A stretch of 64,000 nt of DNA, from positions 1 to 64,000 of the forward strand of contig PGYT01000005.1 in NCBI GenBank assembly GCA_002839805.1, in the 5' to 3' direction. Source of the DNA: Ignavibacteriae bacterium HGW-Ignavibacteriae-2 (lineage in GTDB: Bacteria; Bacteroidota; Ignavibacteria; Ignavibacteriales; Melioribacteraceae). This document shows, piece by piece, positions 16,984 to 26,294 of this stretch (position 1 is its first letter; each line of letters starts with the position of its first letter). Below the pieces are notes generated by a model that worked only from the letters and a program-made list of their open reading frames with translations, made no database searches and was not told the DNA's origin. A program made the translations under genes and the position numbers.

Positions 16984-18420
16984 TTACTCAAATTTTTGGT
17001 CAATATATTCAACATCCATAAAATAATCCCACTTATCGAAATATAAATTTCCCCCTTTCCATTCAACTTCACCACGCTGAAAATCGACAGTTTCGCTTCG
17101 AGGATAAATCTTTACCGGAAAAAGGGGTTGTGAATAACTATCGTTCACAATAAAATGAAATGCATCGGTATTGCAGAAATAGAACCACCGAACATTCTCG
17201 TCTTTACTATCGACCAATTTAAATGATTGATCAACTGGAAGCCATCCGTATCCTTCAAAATAAATTTCACACCAATCGTGCAAATTTGTTTCACCGGGAT
17301 GAAGCATCCAACCGCTTTGCCATTTTGTGGGTATACCGTTATAACGGCATAAAGTCATAAAAGTTAAAGTCTGAATACCACAATCTCCCCAGCCGTTACT
17401 CAAACAATATTCTGAAATATTGTTTATAGTTGAATATTCGCGCGCGCCGGCCCACGGAACATTATCATTTATCCATTTATATATAAGCTTTGCTACTATC
17501 ATGGGATCGGATTCGTCGCCAACAATATCTTTGGATAGTTTTTTTATTCTGTCGGTGAAAACGATGTGTGGCGGTAATTCTTTAGTAAATTCTTTGTACA
17601 AATCACTTTCTTCATTATATTTTTTTATGTTATTTGATGCAACATTATTGTACTCATTTTCTGCGGTGAAAATCAATTGAAACCCGAACTCCGTTGGGCT
17701 CCCTTGCACTGCAATTTTTTCAAGATATAATGTACGCTGTTTATATTCATCGGGAGCGATTATATAATTTTCACCGCTAACTTTTTCAAGGTGAACAGAA
17801 TGTTGTCTTGCATGATTTTCTTTGGGATACGGCAGCCAGCATCTTATTGTTTCACCGGCAGGAACCGCGTCCGACTCCACAACTAATTTATAATTTATTC
17901 TCATCTTAACGGGTTTAACTAAACTTTTCCGGGACAAATTGGATTCCAGAACAACCTCAGGCAGATATTTTTCCAGAAATGCATCTAGTTGTCCTTTTTT
18001 ATCCCCGTCAATTTGAATCTTTTGAGTTTTGGCCTCTTTATCCACACGGAAAAGATTTCCATGCGCACGATTGAAATAATACTTATTTCCATCTATTATT
18101 TTGTATTCCAGTGAGCCCTTATTTTCCCATTTTTTTAATTCTTCTGAAGTTGCATTCGGATAATAGTTTTGGATAAATTGAAGAACGTCTTGTTCGGTTT
18201 TGTTAAAATCTTTTTGAATCCGATTTAAAATTTCTTTCTTAAAATAAAGCTCATAAACTTCTGAATCAGATAAATCACCTTCACAAATTTGCCGGTCAAT
18301 CATTTTACGGGCTTTAGTAAATTCCCCCCTTTCAATTTCAATATTGATTAATTTGTCATTTGTCTGAGAAAATATTGCCGATGTAAACGCCATAAAAAAG
18401 AACAGTGAAAATTTCTCCAT
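16984..18420 (-). CDS. Secreted transglutaminase-like protein
   Basis: A 478-residue exported protein with a short signal peptide (ending SAIFSQ). The transglutaminase-like fold is marked by a Cys-His-Asp triad: WGDCGIQTL (Cys about 347), NLHDWCEIYF (His about 381) and GWLPVDQSF (Asp about 395). The middle part (about 165-260) looks like the beta-rich domain that precedes this fold in many bacterial homologues. Its activity is more likely peptide hydrolysis or amide cleavage than cross-linking, but that is inferred. An in-frame ATG at 18429 exists; I chose 18420 because AGGA lies nine bases upstream and would overlap the other start. It follows the homocysteine methyltransferase gene closely. 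Confidence 0.8.
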   Translation of the reverse strand: MEKFSLFFFMAFTSAIFSQTNDKLINIEIERGEFTKARKMIDRQICEGDLSDSEVYELYFKKEILNRIQKDFNKTEQDVLQFIQNYYPNATSEELKKWENKGSLEYKIIDGNKYYFNRAHGNLFRVDKEAKTQKIQIDGDKKGQLDAFLEKYLPEVVLESNLSRKSLVKPVKMRINYKLVVESDAVPAGETIRCWLPYPKENHARQHSVHLEKVSGENYIIAPDEYKQRTLYLEKIAVQGSPTEFGFQLIFTAENEYNNVASNNIKKYNEESDLYKEFTKELPPHIVFTDRIKKLSKDIVGDESDPMIVAKLIYKWINDNVPWAGAREYSTINNISEYCLSNGWGDCGIQTLTFMTLCRYNGIPTKWQSGWMLHPGETNLHDWCEIYFEGYGWLPVDQSFKLVDSKDENVRWFYFCNTDAFHFIVNDSYSQPLFPVKIYPRSETVDFQRGEVEWKGGNLYFDKWDYFMDVEYIDQKFE

Positions 18421-18433
18421 AAAAATCATCCTA

Positions 18434-19333
18434 TTATTTTGAACCGGAATTCAAAGAATTAATTTTGACTCTAAGAGCCGCAATGTGCTCAGGGGTTGTA
18501 CCACAACATCCACCTATTATATCAGCGCCGGCATCCATTAATTTTGAAAAATGCGATATAAAAAATGCTGGATCTTCTGGATATTTTAATCCGCCACCCT
18601 CAATAATTGGTAATCCGGCATTGGACTGAACTAGTAGAGGAAGGCTGCCATCGGACATTTTTATTTGTTCCACAATTAAAATCATATCAAGAAGCCCGTT
18701 TCCGCAATTTGTTCCGATGATATCGGCTCCGAATTCTTTTAAATGAACAGCCATTTCCGAAGGTGTTACTCCCATTATTGTAGTAAATGTGCCATCCATG
18801 GATTTATCGAATGTAAATGTGCAAGCTACCGGAAGAGAAGTATTTTCTTTAGCGGCTGCAATTGAGATGCGAGCTTCTTCCAGATCATAAAACGTTTCAA
18901 GACAAATTACGTCTGCTCCACCGTCTTCTAAAGCTTTACTTTGTGTTGTGTAAGACTCATACAATTCTTCCTCTGTAACATCTCCTGTTATTATAAACTT
19001 ACCCGTGGGCCCTATCGAGCCAAAAACTATTGTATCATTTCCTCCGGCCGATCGAGATATTTCTGCAGCAAGTTTATTTAATTCGTAACACCTTTCACCC
19101 AACTGATACTCTTTGAGCTTGATAATGGACCCGCCGAAACTATTGGTTTCAATTATGTCGGAACCAGCATCAACATAAGACTTTGCTACTTCATACACTT
19201 TTTTTGCGTTAGTGGAGTTCCATAATTCCGGACATTCGCCGGGTTTCAAACCTTTTTTGTGAAGGTAGGTTCCCCAGGCGCCATCAGCTAAATATTTTTT
19301 GGATTTAAGTTTACGTAATATATCTCGATTCAT
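18434..19333 (-). CDS. Homocysteine S-methyltransferase family protein
   Basis: A 299-residue stand-alone homocysteine-binding barrel like the first domain of MetH, or BHMT/MmuM. It opens with LADGAWGTYLHKKGLKPGECPELWN, has ETNSFGGS and ICLETFYDLEE, and keeps the three zinc cysteines: GTNCGNG (about 208) and GGCCGTTPEH (about 272-273). The methyl donor (methyltetrahydrofolate, S-methylmethionine or betaine) cannot be told from sequence, and no folate or B12 domain is fused or adjacent. First gene of a probable three-gene minus-strand unit with the transglutaminase-like and YhhN genes. Confidence 0.88.
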   Translation of the reverse strand: MNRDILRKLKSKKYLADGAWGTYLHKKGLKPGECPELWNSTNAKKVYEVAKSYVDAGSDIIETNSFGGSIIKLKEYQLGERCYELNKLAAEISRSAGGNDTIVFGSIGPTGKFIITGDVTEEELYESYTTQSKALEDGGADVICLETFYDLEEARISIAAAKENTSLPVACTFTFDKSMDGTFTTIMGVTPSEMAVHLKEFGADIIGTNCGNGLLDMILIVEQIKMSDGSLPLLVQSNAGLPIIEGGGLKYPEDPAFFISHFSKLMDAGADIIGGCCGTTPEHIAALRVKINSLNSGSK

Positions 19334-19364
19334 GTTTTACTCTATGTTTTTCTTTTTTTTATAA

Positions 19365-19489
19365 TAACTCGGAGTTACTAATTAATTTCCGCTAAATAAG
19401 TTCATACTATAAAATGAAATATTTTTTACGATTAGAAATTACCATTTCATTTTATCAAATTCATTATTTTGCTTACTACTTTATAGTAA
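19365..19489. promoter_or_regulatory. Inverted repeats in a divergent intergenic region
   Basis: The 213 bases between the divergent homocysteine methyltransferase and amidohydrolase genes hold three inverted repeats: TAACTC-G-GAGTTA (19365-19377), a 12-base perfect pair ATAAAATGAAAT (19409-19420) / ATTTCATTTTAT (19444-19455), and TTACTA / TAGTAA (19473-19478, 19484-19489). They could be operators for divergent promoters. The sequence is very AT-rich, so chance pairing is possible. Confidence 0.3.
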
Positions 19490-19546
19490 AATAATTTCAC
19501 AATATCAGAAATCAATTAATATTATTAAACACTTTCCGGATTAAAA

Positions 19547-21142
19547 ATGATTAAAAGAACAGCTTATATTAATGGAAAAGTATTTACCGTTGATGAAAAT
19601 AAAAAATGGGCGGAAGCGGTAGTTACCTATGGTGATAAAATAATTTTTGTAGGCAATAATATTGACGCACGAAAATTTATAAATGAAGATACAAAAGTAA
19701 TTGATCTCAATAACAGACTTATGCTCCCAGGATTTATCGATTCGCACGCCCACATTATTATGGGTGGTGAATTTCTTCTAAGTGTTGATTTATCTCAGGC
19801 AAAATCCGCAAATGAATTTATTCTTTTGTTAAAAAATCATATTGTGCAGAAAAGAGGCAAGTGGATTAAAGGAGGAAACTGGAATCATCAAAACTGGGAT
19901 ATTAAAGATTTGCCGTCCAAAGAGTGGATCGACGAGTTCAGTATTGATACACCGGTTTTTGTTTCCCGTGCTGATTATCATATGGCGCTTGCCAATTCCT
20001 GTGCATTAAAATTGGCTGGTATAACAAAAGATACACCTGATCCCGTTGGCGGCCTGATTGAAAGAAGTAAGTTAACTGGCGAACCAACCGGAATTCTTAA
20101 AGATAAAGCTATGGAACTTGTGTACAATGTAATTCCCGATTTGAGTGAAGAAGAAAATGAAGCATCAATAACTGCTGCTATGAATTTGGCAAAAAGTTAT
20201 GGCGTAACGTCTATTCATGATATTTGTTATAAAAATCATTTTAGAGCGTTGCAGAATGCCGATAATAAAGGATACCTTACATGCCGCGTTTACGCGCGTT
20301 TACCTATCGACTTGCACCAACATTTAATAGAAGCTGAAATTCAAAAAAATTTTGGTAGCGATAAATTAAAAATTGGATCGGTAAAAGCTTTTGCAGACGG
20401 CGCTTTAGGTGCTTCAACCGCCTATTTTTTTGAACCATATGAAGATGATAATAAAAACTTCGGGTTAGCAATGGATATTCTGATTGACGGCAGATTAAAA
20501 GAGTGGATGTTACAATGTGATAAGCACAAATTGCAATTATCTGTTCATGCCATCGGTGACAGAGCCATAAGTGAAATATTGGATATTGTAGAAGAAATGA
20601 ATAAACAAAATCCGAAATGGGATAGACGGTTCAGAATTGAGCATGCGCAGCATATGCGGCAATCCGATTTTAAAAGATGCGCGGAGTTGAATGTGATTGT
20701 TTCAGTTCAGCCATATCATTTATTTGACGATGGTTCCTGGATAGTCGATAAAATAGGACAAGAAAGAATGCTCACAACCTATGCGTTCAATTCATTCGTA
20801 AAAAATAATGTAAAAATGTGTTTTGGCAGCGATTGGTCTGTGGCCACTTTAAACCCGTTAAAAGGAATTTACGCGGCGGTTACAAGACACACCTGCGATA
20901 ATAACAACCCGGATGGTTTAATACCGGATGAAAAAATTACGGTTGAAGAAGCTATTAAATGTTATACAATTAACGCAGCGTATTCCGCTTTCTCTGAAGA
21001 TAAATTAGGAAGTATATGTGTTGGAAAATTTGCCGATATGGTAGTTATAAATAGAAATATTTTTGAAATCGATCCAAATGAAATAAAGGGTACCGAAGTA
21101 GATTTAACTGTGTTTAACGGAGAGATAATTTTCAGTAAATAA
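19547..21142 (+). CDS. YtcJ-type amidohydrolase
   Basis: A 531-residue metal-dependent hydrolase of the amidohydrolase_3 (YtcJ/LAF3) type. The N-terminal beta-sandwich contributes ITYINGKVFTVDE-like sequence, and the barrel shows the metal motif IDSHAHIIMGG (about 64-74), the HAIGDRA histidine (about 342), RIEHAQHM (about 365) and the catalytic aspartate in CFGSDWSV (about 425). Members hydrolyse N-acyl or amide bonds, but substrates are mostly unknown. No signal peptide is seen, so it is cytoplasmic. It lies upstream of, and on the same strand as, the T9SS cargo gene 21178-24009, with no evident functional link. Confidence 0.88.
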   Translation: MIKRTAYINGKVFTVDENKKWAEAVVTYGDKIIFVGNNIDARKFINEDTKVIDLNNRLMLPGFIDSHAHIIMGGEFLLSVDLSQAKSANEFILLLKNHIVQKRGKWIKGGNWNHQNWDIKDLPSKEWIDEFSIDTPVFVSRADYHMALANSCALKLAGITKDTPDPVGGLIERSKLTGEPTGILKDKAMELVYNVIPDLSEEENEASITAAMNLAKSYGVTSIHDICYKNHFRALQNADNKGYLTCRVYARLPIDLHQHLIEAEIQKNFGSDKLKIGSVKAFADGALGASTAYFFEPYEDDNKNFGLAMDILIDGRLKEWMLQCDKHKLQLSVHAIGDRAISEILDIVEEMNKQNPKWDRRFRIEHAQHMRQSDFKRCAELNVIVSVQPYHLFDDGSWIVDKIGQERMLTTYAFNSFVKNNVKMCFGSDWSVATLNPLKGIYAAVTRHTCDNNNPDGLIPDEKITVEEAIKCYTINAAYSAFSEDKLGSICVGKFADMVVINRNIFEIDPNEIKGTEVDLTVFNGEIIFSK

Positions 21143-21177
21143 TTTGGATTTATATTTTAACAAATGGGGATTTAGGG

Positions 21178-24009
21178 ATGAAATTTTATTCTGGTGTACT
21201 TTTTTTACTATTGCTGATTTATATTGATGTTTCGGCACAAAAAAATCTTACAAGTCTTGAAATTATAAAATCCGATTTTAATAAAGGTTTATTGAACCGT
21301 GATGAAGCATTATTGCAAAAACTGTATTCGTTAAATAATTCGCCTGAACTAAATAATAAATATATTTCCAAAATTCCTTCCAAATGTGGAACTGAGATAA
21401 TTGCAGAATACTATAGAAATATTAATACACTTGATTATAATACTAAAATAAAGGCAGATGCATTATTTTCCGAGCAAAGGGCAAAACAATTAGCCGAATT
21501 TAAATATTACTCCCCTTCAGGTAAATTTGAATTATCCTATACAACCTCGGGTACTAATGCAGTTCCTATAAACGATTCAAATAATAATAATGTCCCGGAT
21601 TTTGTAGAAAAAATTGGAAGTTATTTTGATTATGTATGGTGGTTTACGATTGATTCATTAGGCTACGAGGCTCCGCCGATTACTAGTGGTACTTTTCGCA
21701 TAGAGTTTAAGAATATGGAATATTACGGCTATACAGAGCCGGTAAACTGGCCTGGTAAGGATACTAAAATAGTTATGCACAATAATTTTACGGGTTTTCC
21801 CTCGAACGATGATCCTGAGGGGGATATTTTAGGAGCGGCAAAAGTTACTGCATTACACGAATTTAAACACTCGTTACAATTTGTGTCCAATTCTTGGAAC
21901 GACGGTGAAGGTTGGCTGCTTGAACTGGACGCGACTTGGATGGAAGACATCGGTTATGACGAAGTAAATGACTACTATAATTATCTTTCAAGTTCCCAAA
22001 TAGGAACACCTGGCAGATCACTTGATGATAGCGATGGATATGAAGACTGCATTTTTATGCATTATCTTACTCAAAAATTCGGGAATAAATTTAATTTGGA
22101 TTTTTGGAACTCTCGCAAAAACAATACTGACCAAAATGTGTTTAACACAATTAACAAAACACTGTTACAATACGGAAGTACTCTTTCGGAGTCTTTACCC
22201 GAATACTTTGTCTGGAACTATTTATGCGGTAACAATTATTTAAATGGACTTACTACTTATGAGGAAGCTGAAAATTATCCTACCCCCGCAACTTGCGGTG
22301 TTTTAAATCAATTTCCAACTTCAACCAGCGGATGCGCCATTAAATATTTCGGTGCAAACAATATAGTATTTAGTAAATTTGATTTCCCTGGGATATTTTC
22401 TTTTGATATCAGCGCATTAAATGGTCCTTTCAGTCTAGCAGTAATAACTAAAACGATCAATGCTTCGCCGGAAATAAATTATTTTAATCCTTCTCAGACT
22501 AATAAATTTTTTAAGTTGGCATCTCAAATGAATCAACTTGAGAATCTTATAATTATTCCTGTAGTTAACTCCCAACTTGATTTGGATTACTCATATTATC
22601 TAAAGTTTAACCCTTTCCAAGCGGCCTTATTCACTCATTCACCTGTAAAAGACGTGGAGCAAGCCACCGATTTGGAAATCAATGTAAAAGTTGAAACACC
22701 CTTGAATATAGCAAAAACAGATTCGTTGCAGTTATTCTGGGGAACTGATGGAATAGATTTCAAACATTTGCATATGTCACCTAAAAATATTGAAAATGAA
22801 TTTACGGCTACAATTACAATCCCTCAAAATGAAATAAGAATTTTCTACTATTTCAGTATTTATGATTCATCGGGAATTTATCTTTTTCATCCATCACAAG
22901 GATCAGTAAGTCCTTTTACTTTTTTTGTAGGCACAGATACTGTGCCGCCTGTAATTGAGCTGCACAACTTATCTGGTGAATTATCAAAATATAATTTCCC
23001 ACATCAGATAGTTGCAAAAATCTATGACAACATCTCAGTTGATTCGGCTTTTGTTGAGTTCAAAATCAATAATGGAATAACCAATAAAACTGATTTGAAA
23101 GTTTCTAAGGATTCAATATATATAGCAGAATTGAACTTGAACTCCGATCAGCTTTCAGTTGGTGATATTCTAAATTATAGAATAAAATCAGTTGATGGAG
23201 CTTCAAAAAAAAATGTTAAATACTCTCCGGAAACAGAGTATAAATCAATTAAAATCGTAGAAGGTTACAAATTTAGTTCTACCCCAAATTTATTTATATC
23301 TGATAACAACTTCCCTTCGGAAAAAGATACAATAACAATCACTGAAGATTTTATAATAAGTGATGTTGATTTTTTAATTGAGGTGCAACATAATAGGTTA
23401 AGCGATCTTGAAATGAAATTAAAAACTCCACACAGTTCCGCAAAATCTATTTTTGAGCGGCCGGGAATTGGAACCGAAAACAGAATAATAAATCCAATAA
23501 TTTTATTCGATCAATCCGCGGCATTCTCAATTGAAAGTTTCGGAATATCCGGCACTGGTCAATCCGCGATGTATTACAGGCCACTTAATATCGATCTGGA
23601 TTCATACATTGGAAAAAACGCCAAAGGCAACTGGATTCTGAATGTCTATGATAAAGAGACCGGTGAACAAGGATATGTAAAAAATTGGTCACTAATAATG
23701 CGGCATGATAACATGACTCATGCTGAGTATAATACCGGAATTCTTAATAATTACAGACTTGAGAACAATTATCCTAACCCATTTAATCCCACTACAAAAA
23801 TTACTTATGAAATTGGGGCTCGCAGCGAGGTTGATCTTTCAGTTTTTGACATACTCGGAAATAAATTAAAAACATTAGTATCCGGGATTCAAGCTGCAGG
23901 AGTTTATACAATTCAATTTAATGCAGACAATATTGCATCAGGAGTTTATCTTTACACATTAAAAACTGGCAATTTTGTAGCCACAAAAAAATTATTGCTG
24001 CTTAAATAA
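21178..24009 (+). CDS. T9SS-exported putative metalloprotease (MXAN_6640-like) with P domain
   Basis: A 943-residue secreted protein. It has a signal peptide (about 1-20, DVSAQ), a putative zinc-protease region with LHEFKHSLQF (HExxH about 227-231) and a following ELDATWMEDIGYDE segment typical of the MXAN_6640 family, a beta-rich middle (about 480-690), a proprotein-convertase-like P domain (about 700-840; DLEMKLKTPHSS, NWILNVYDKETGEQG) and a T9SS type A sorting domain (about 861-943) opening with NNYPNPFNPTTKI and ending KLLLLK. The sorting domain should send it to the cell surface or medium after processing. The substrate is unknown. Confidence 0.85.
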   Translation: MKFYSGVLFLLLLIYIDVSAQKNLTSLEIIKSDFNKGLLNRDEALLQKLYSLNNSPELNNKYISKIPSKCGTEIIAEYYRNINTLDYNTKIKADALFSEQRAKQLAEFKYYSPSGKFELSYTTSGTNAVPINDSNNNNVPDFVEKIGSYFDYVWWFTIDSLGYEAPPITSGTFRIEFKNMEYYGYTEPVNWPGKDTKIVMHNNFTGFPSNDDPEGDILGAAKVTALHEFKHSLQFVSNSWNDGEGWLLELDATWMEDIGYDEVNDYYNYLSSSQIGTPGRSLDDSDGYEDCIFMHYLTQKFGNKFNLDFWNSRKNNTDQNVFNTINKTLLQYGSTLSESLPEYFVWNYLCGNNYLNGLTTYEEAENYPTPATCGVLNQFPTSTSGCAIKYFGANNIVFSKFDFPGIFSFDISALNGPFSLAVITKTINASPEINYFNPSQTNKFFKLASQMNQLENLIIIPVVNSQLDLDYSYYLKFNPFQAALFTHSPVKDVEQATDLEINVKVETPLNIAKTDSLQLFWGTDGIDFKHLHMSPKNIENEFTATITIPQNEIRIFYYFSIYDSSGIYLFHPSQGSVSPFTFFVGTDTVPPVIELHNLSGELSKYNFPHQIVAKIYDNISVDSAFVEFKINNGITNKTDLKVSKDSIYIAELNLNSDQLSVGDILNYRIKSVDGASKKNVKYSPETEYKSIKIVEGYKFSSTPNLFISDNNFPSEKDTITITEDFIISDVDFLIEVQHNRLSDLEMKLKTPHSSAKSIFERPGIGTENRIINPIILFDQSAAFSIESFGISGTGQSAMYYRPLNIDLDSYIGKNAKGNWILNVYDKETGEQGYVKNWSLIMRHDNMTHAEYNTGILNNYRLENNYPNPFNPTTKITYEIGARSEVDLSVFDILGNKLKTLVSGIQAAGVYTIQFNADNIASGVYLYTLKTGNFVATKKLLLLK

Positions 24010-24046
24010 AAGTTTCAGTGCAAATTTATTATGTGCGGCATCTTTT

Positions 24047-25396
24047 TTAATTAAAAACGTGCCCTTCTTTTTTACGTTTCATAAAATACATGTAAAAAGG
24101 AAGTCCGGTTACAATCAAAAAAAGACAAGCCAGTACACCACCCAAAGGGAAGGCGAGGAAAGTACCGTAAACTAAATAGACCTGGACTATCATTGAAAGC
24201 ACGGCCATTAAAAACCACATTGGAGATTTAAAAACTGGGCGATAATCTTTTTTTCTTCGCAGCGAAAAAATTGCGCCATAAACCAGCATGTTTTGCAATA
24301 CATAAGAAAGAGTAAAATAGCCGAGCAAATCTCCAAGATTTCCGAATAATAATATAATTCCAAGTAACGCTTGAAATAGAATAGAAAAATCCGGAGTAAG
24401 ATATTTAGGGTGCAAGTGCCCGAAAGCTTTAAAAAACAGTCCGTCTCGCGACATCGCATATTCTAAACGCGGCTGAGTTATTACCGCTGAATTAAGGACT
24501 CCGAGCATTGATACAAATATTGCTATGGCAAATAATCCTCCAGCGATATCTGCGGAGAACGAGAAGTACTTAAATGGATTTACAAATTTACCTTCTTCAA
24601 CACCTATTAATTCAGTGAACGGTACTATTGCACTCGTGCATAAACTGATTAATACATATGCGCTCATTACAAAAAGCACAGATCCAATTAAACTTTTAGG
24701 AAGTGTCTTGTGTGGATTTTTCACCTCACCAGAAGTGTACAATATGTTAAGGAAGCCGGCGTATGCCCATACAGTTGCAGAAACACCTGCTGCTATCATA
24801 GTTAAACTTATTGGTTTGCCATCAAAAGTATTAAATAACGATTCCACCTGAAGATTTCCGGAGTTCAGAAAAAACATACCTATAATTACAACTGCAAAAA
24901 GTGGGGCTAATTTTGCAACAGTTAAAAACACTTGAATGTTGCTTCCTGTTTTTACGCTACGGTATTGTATTGCTGAAAATAATAATATTAAAACTGCAGC
25001 CAATATTTTGGCATATATTGCTATTCCAAAAGAAGGGAAAAAATAAGAGAGAGCATCGGCGGCAAGAAGCCCTATTATTGTTAAAGTTGGTGTGTCACTC
25101 GTAAGAAAAGCTGTCCATGTATACATAAATGCAAGAAACGGTGATCCGGCCTTATATACAAAATGGTAAGGTCCTCCTTGATCCGGATAAGCCGTACCCA
25201 TTTCCGCAAGAATAAATATTTGAGGCAGCCAAATTAACCCGCCGACCAACCAGATAAAAACACCAACCCATGGATTACCGACAATTGCTGCAACAATGGG
25301 AACATTAATAAAAATTCCGGAACCTATAACCTGCCCAATGATTATTGAAGTGGTTTGTAATAAATTTAATTGGCGTTTAGGTTTCAGTTCCGTCAT
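24047..25396 (-). CDS. APC-family amino acid/peptide permease
   Basis: A 449-residue inner-membrane transporter with about 12 helices. The APC-superfamily unwound helix 1 motif is visible in TSIIIGQVIGSGIFINVP (about 18-35), followed by WLVGGLIWLPQIFILAEMGTAYPDQGGPYHFVY, which is close to LAT/GadC-type members. A TTG nine bases upstream (25405) is in frame; I chose the ATG at 25396. It begins 11 bases after the stop of the DUF1460 amidase gene, and this pairing suggests it imports amino acids or small peptides released from cell wall. The specific substrate is inferred from neighbours only. Confidence 0.85.
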   Translation of the reverse strand: MTELKPKRQLNLLQTTSIIIGQVIGSGIFINVPIVAAIVGNPWVGVFIWLVGGLIWLPQIFILAEMGTAYPDQGGPYHFVYKAGSPFLAFMYTWTAFLTSDTPTLTIIGLLAADALSYFFPSFGIAIYAKILAAVLILLFSAIQYRSVKTGSNIQVFLTVAKLAPLFAVVIIGMFFLNSGNLQVESLFNTFDGKPISLTMIAAGVSATVWAYAGFLNILYTSGEVKNPHKTLPKSLIGSVLFVMSAYVLISLCTSAIVPFTELIGVEEGKFVNPFKYFSFSADIAGGLFAIAIFVSMLGVLNSAVITQPRLEYAMSRDGLFFKAFGHLHPKYLTPDFSILFQALLGIILLFGNLGDLLGYFTLSYVLQNMLVYGAIFSLRRKKDYRPVFKSPMWFLMAVLSMIVQVYLVYGTFLAFPLGGVLACLFLIVTGLPFYMYFMKRKKEGHVFN

Positions 25397-25407
25397 ACAA
25401 TACAAGC

Positions 25408-26286
25408 CTATTTATTTGATTTTTTTATTTCCCATGGTAAAATTATGTTACCCGGAGTGTTAATGTTTTCATTTACACGCATAACCGCAATACCAAGATA
25501 TTTTTCAGAATTCAAATATTTATCAACCCATTTATTTAGTGGGGTATCAAAAGTAGTCTTAGAACTTAAAGCTGATTCGCGGATAATTAAACCATTATCA
25601 CTATCAAAAACCATTAACATATGCGCCGAAAAAATATTGTTAAGCTTTGCAAACAATAAGGCTATGATGTCCCCGCTTTGTAAATGATTCTGATTTTCTT
25701 TAAATACTTCAAATGGCAAGTAATCAATTGTAATTGTTCTATCCGGTTTTACATATCGTAAATCGGTTATTCCCTTATTAGTAAAAAAATCCTTGTGCGA
25801 AATTGTTCTGGTAACTTGTTTAGTTTTAGCTTCCCCAACCTTTCTGGAAGCATCGTGCAGCAGCCAGGAATTTTCGGGGAGCCAATCCGCCATCGTATAA
25901 TGGTTGCGAGTGCGCATCCCTATTATTCCATCGGCATATCTTATTTTTTGCAGATTATTAAAAAAATTATCCCACGAATCCGATATAGAAAGCGCGAGTA
26001 CATGCTCGCAGTAAACCATGCAATTTGTTTGTTTAAAGTTTACAAGAGGCTCTGTTTCGTATAATGCGTATGGTCCGTCGCCGGAACATGTGAGGTTATA
26101 AGGCATACCTAAAAACATACTAGAGTAATACTTCATCCTTTCGGTAATTGTCATATTCTTTTTACTAACTTCGTTAAGCACTGAATCTATTTGTTTGTTT
26201 GTCAATTCATATATTTTTTTTTGCTTTTGCGCAAGCATAGATGAAAAGGATATAAACAATAAAATTACAACAAATGCCTTCTTCAT
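25408..26286 (-). CDS. DUF1460 family cell-wall amidase (NlpC/P60-like)
   Basis: A 292-residue protein with a signal peptide (ending SSMLAQ). The DUF1460 core shows FLGMPYNL near 59-65, the nucleophile region QTNCMVYCEHVLALS (Cys about 89), IRYADGIIGMRTRNHYTMADW with the catalytic His at about 129, and a downstream GDIIALLF segment. Characterised members of this family are highly specific amidases that cut 1,6-anhydro-MurNAc from its peptide, a peptidoglycan-recycling step. It lies between a DD-peptidase gene (8 bases upstream) and an APC permease gene (11 bases downstream), which fits wall-fragment breakdown in the periplasm followed by uptake. Confidence 0.88.
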   Translation of the reverse strand: MKKAFVVILLFISFSSMLAQKQKKIYELTNKQIDSVLNEVSKKNMTITERMKYYSSMFLGMPYNLTCSGDGPYALYETEPLVNFKQTNCMVYCEHVLALSISDSWDNFFNNLQKIRYADGIIGMRTRNHYTMADWLPENSWLLHDASRKVGEAKTKQVTRTISHKDFFTNKGITDLRYVKPDRTITIDYLPFEVFKENQNHLQSGDIIALLFAKLNNIFSAHMLMVFDSDNGLIIRESALSSKTTFDTPLNKWVDKYLNSEKYLGIAVMRVNENINTPGNIILPWEIKKSNK

Positions 26287-26294
26287 ATTTACCT

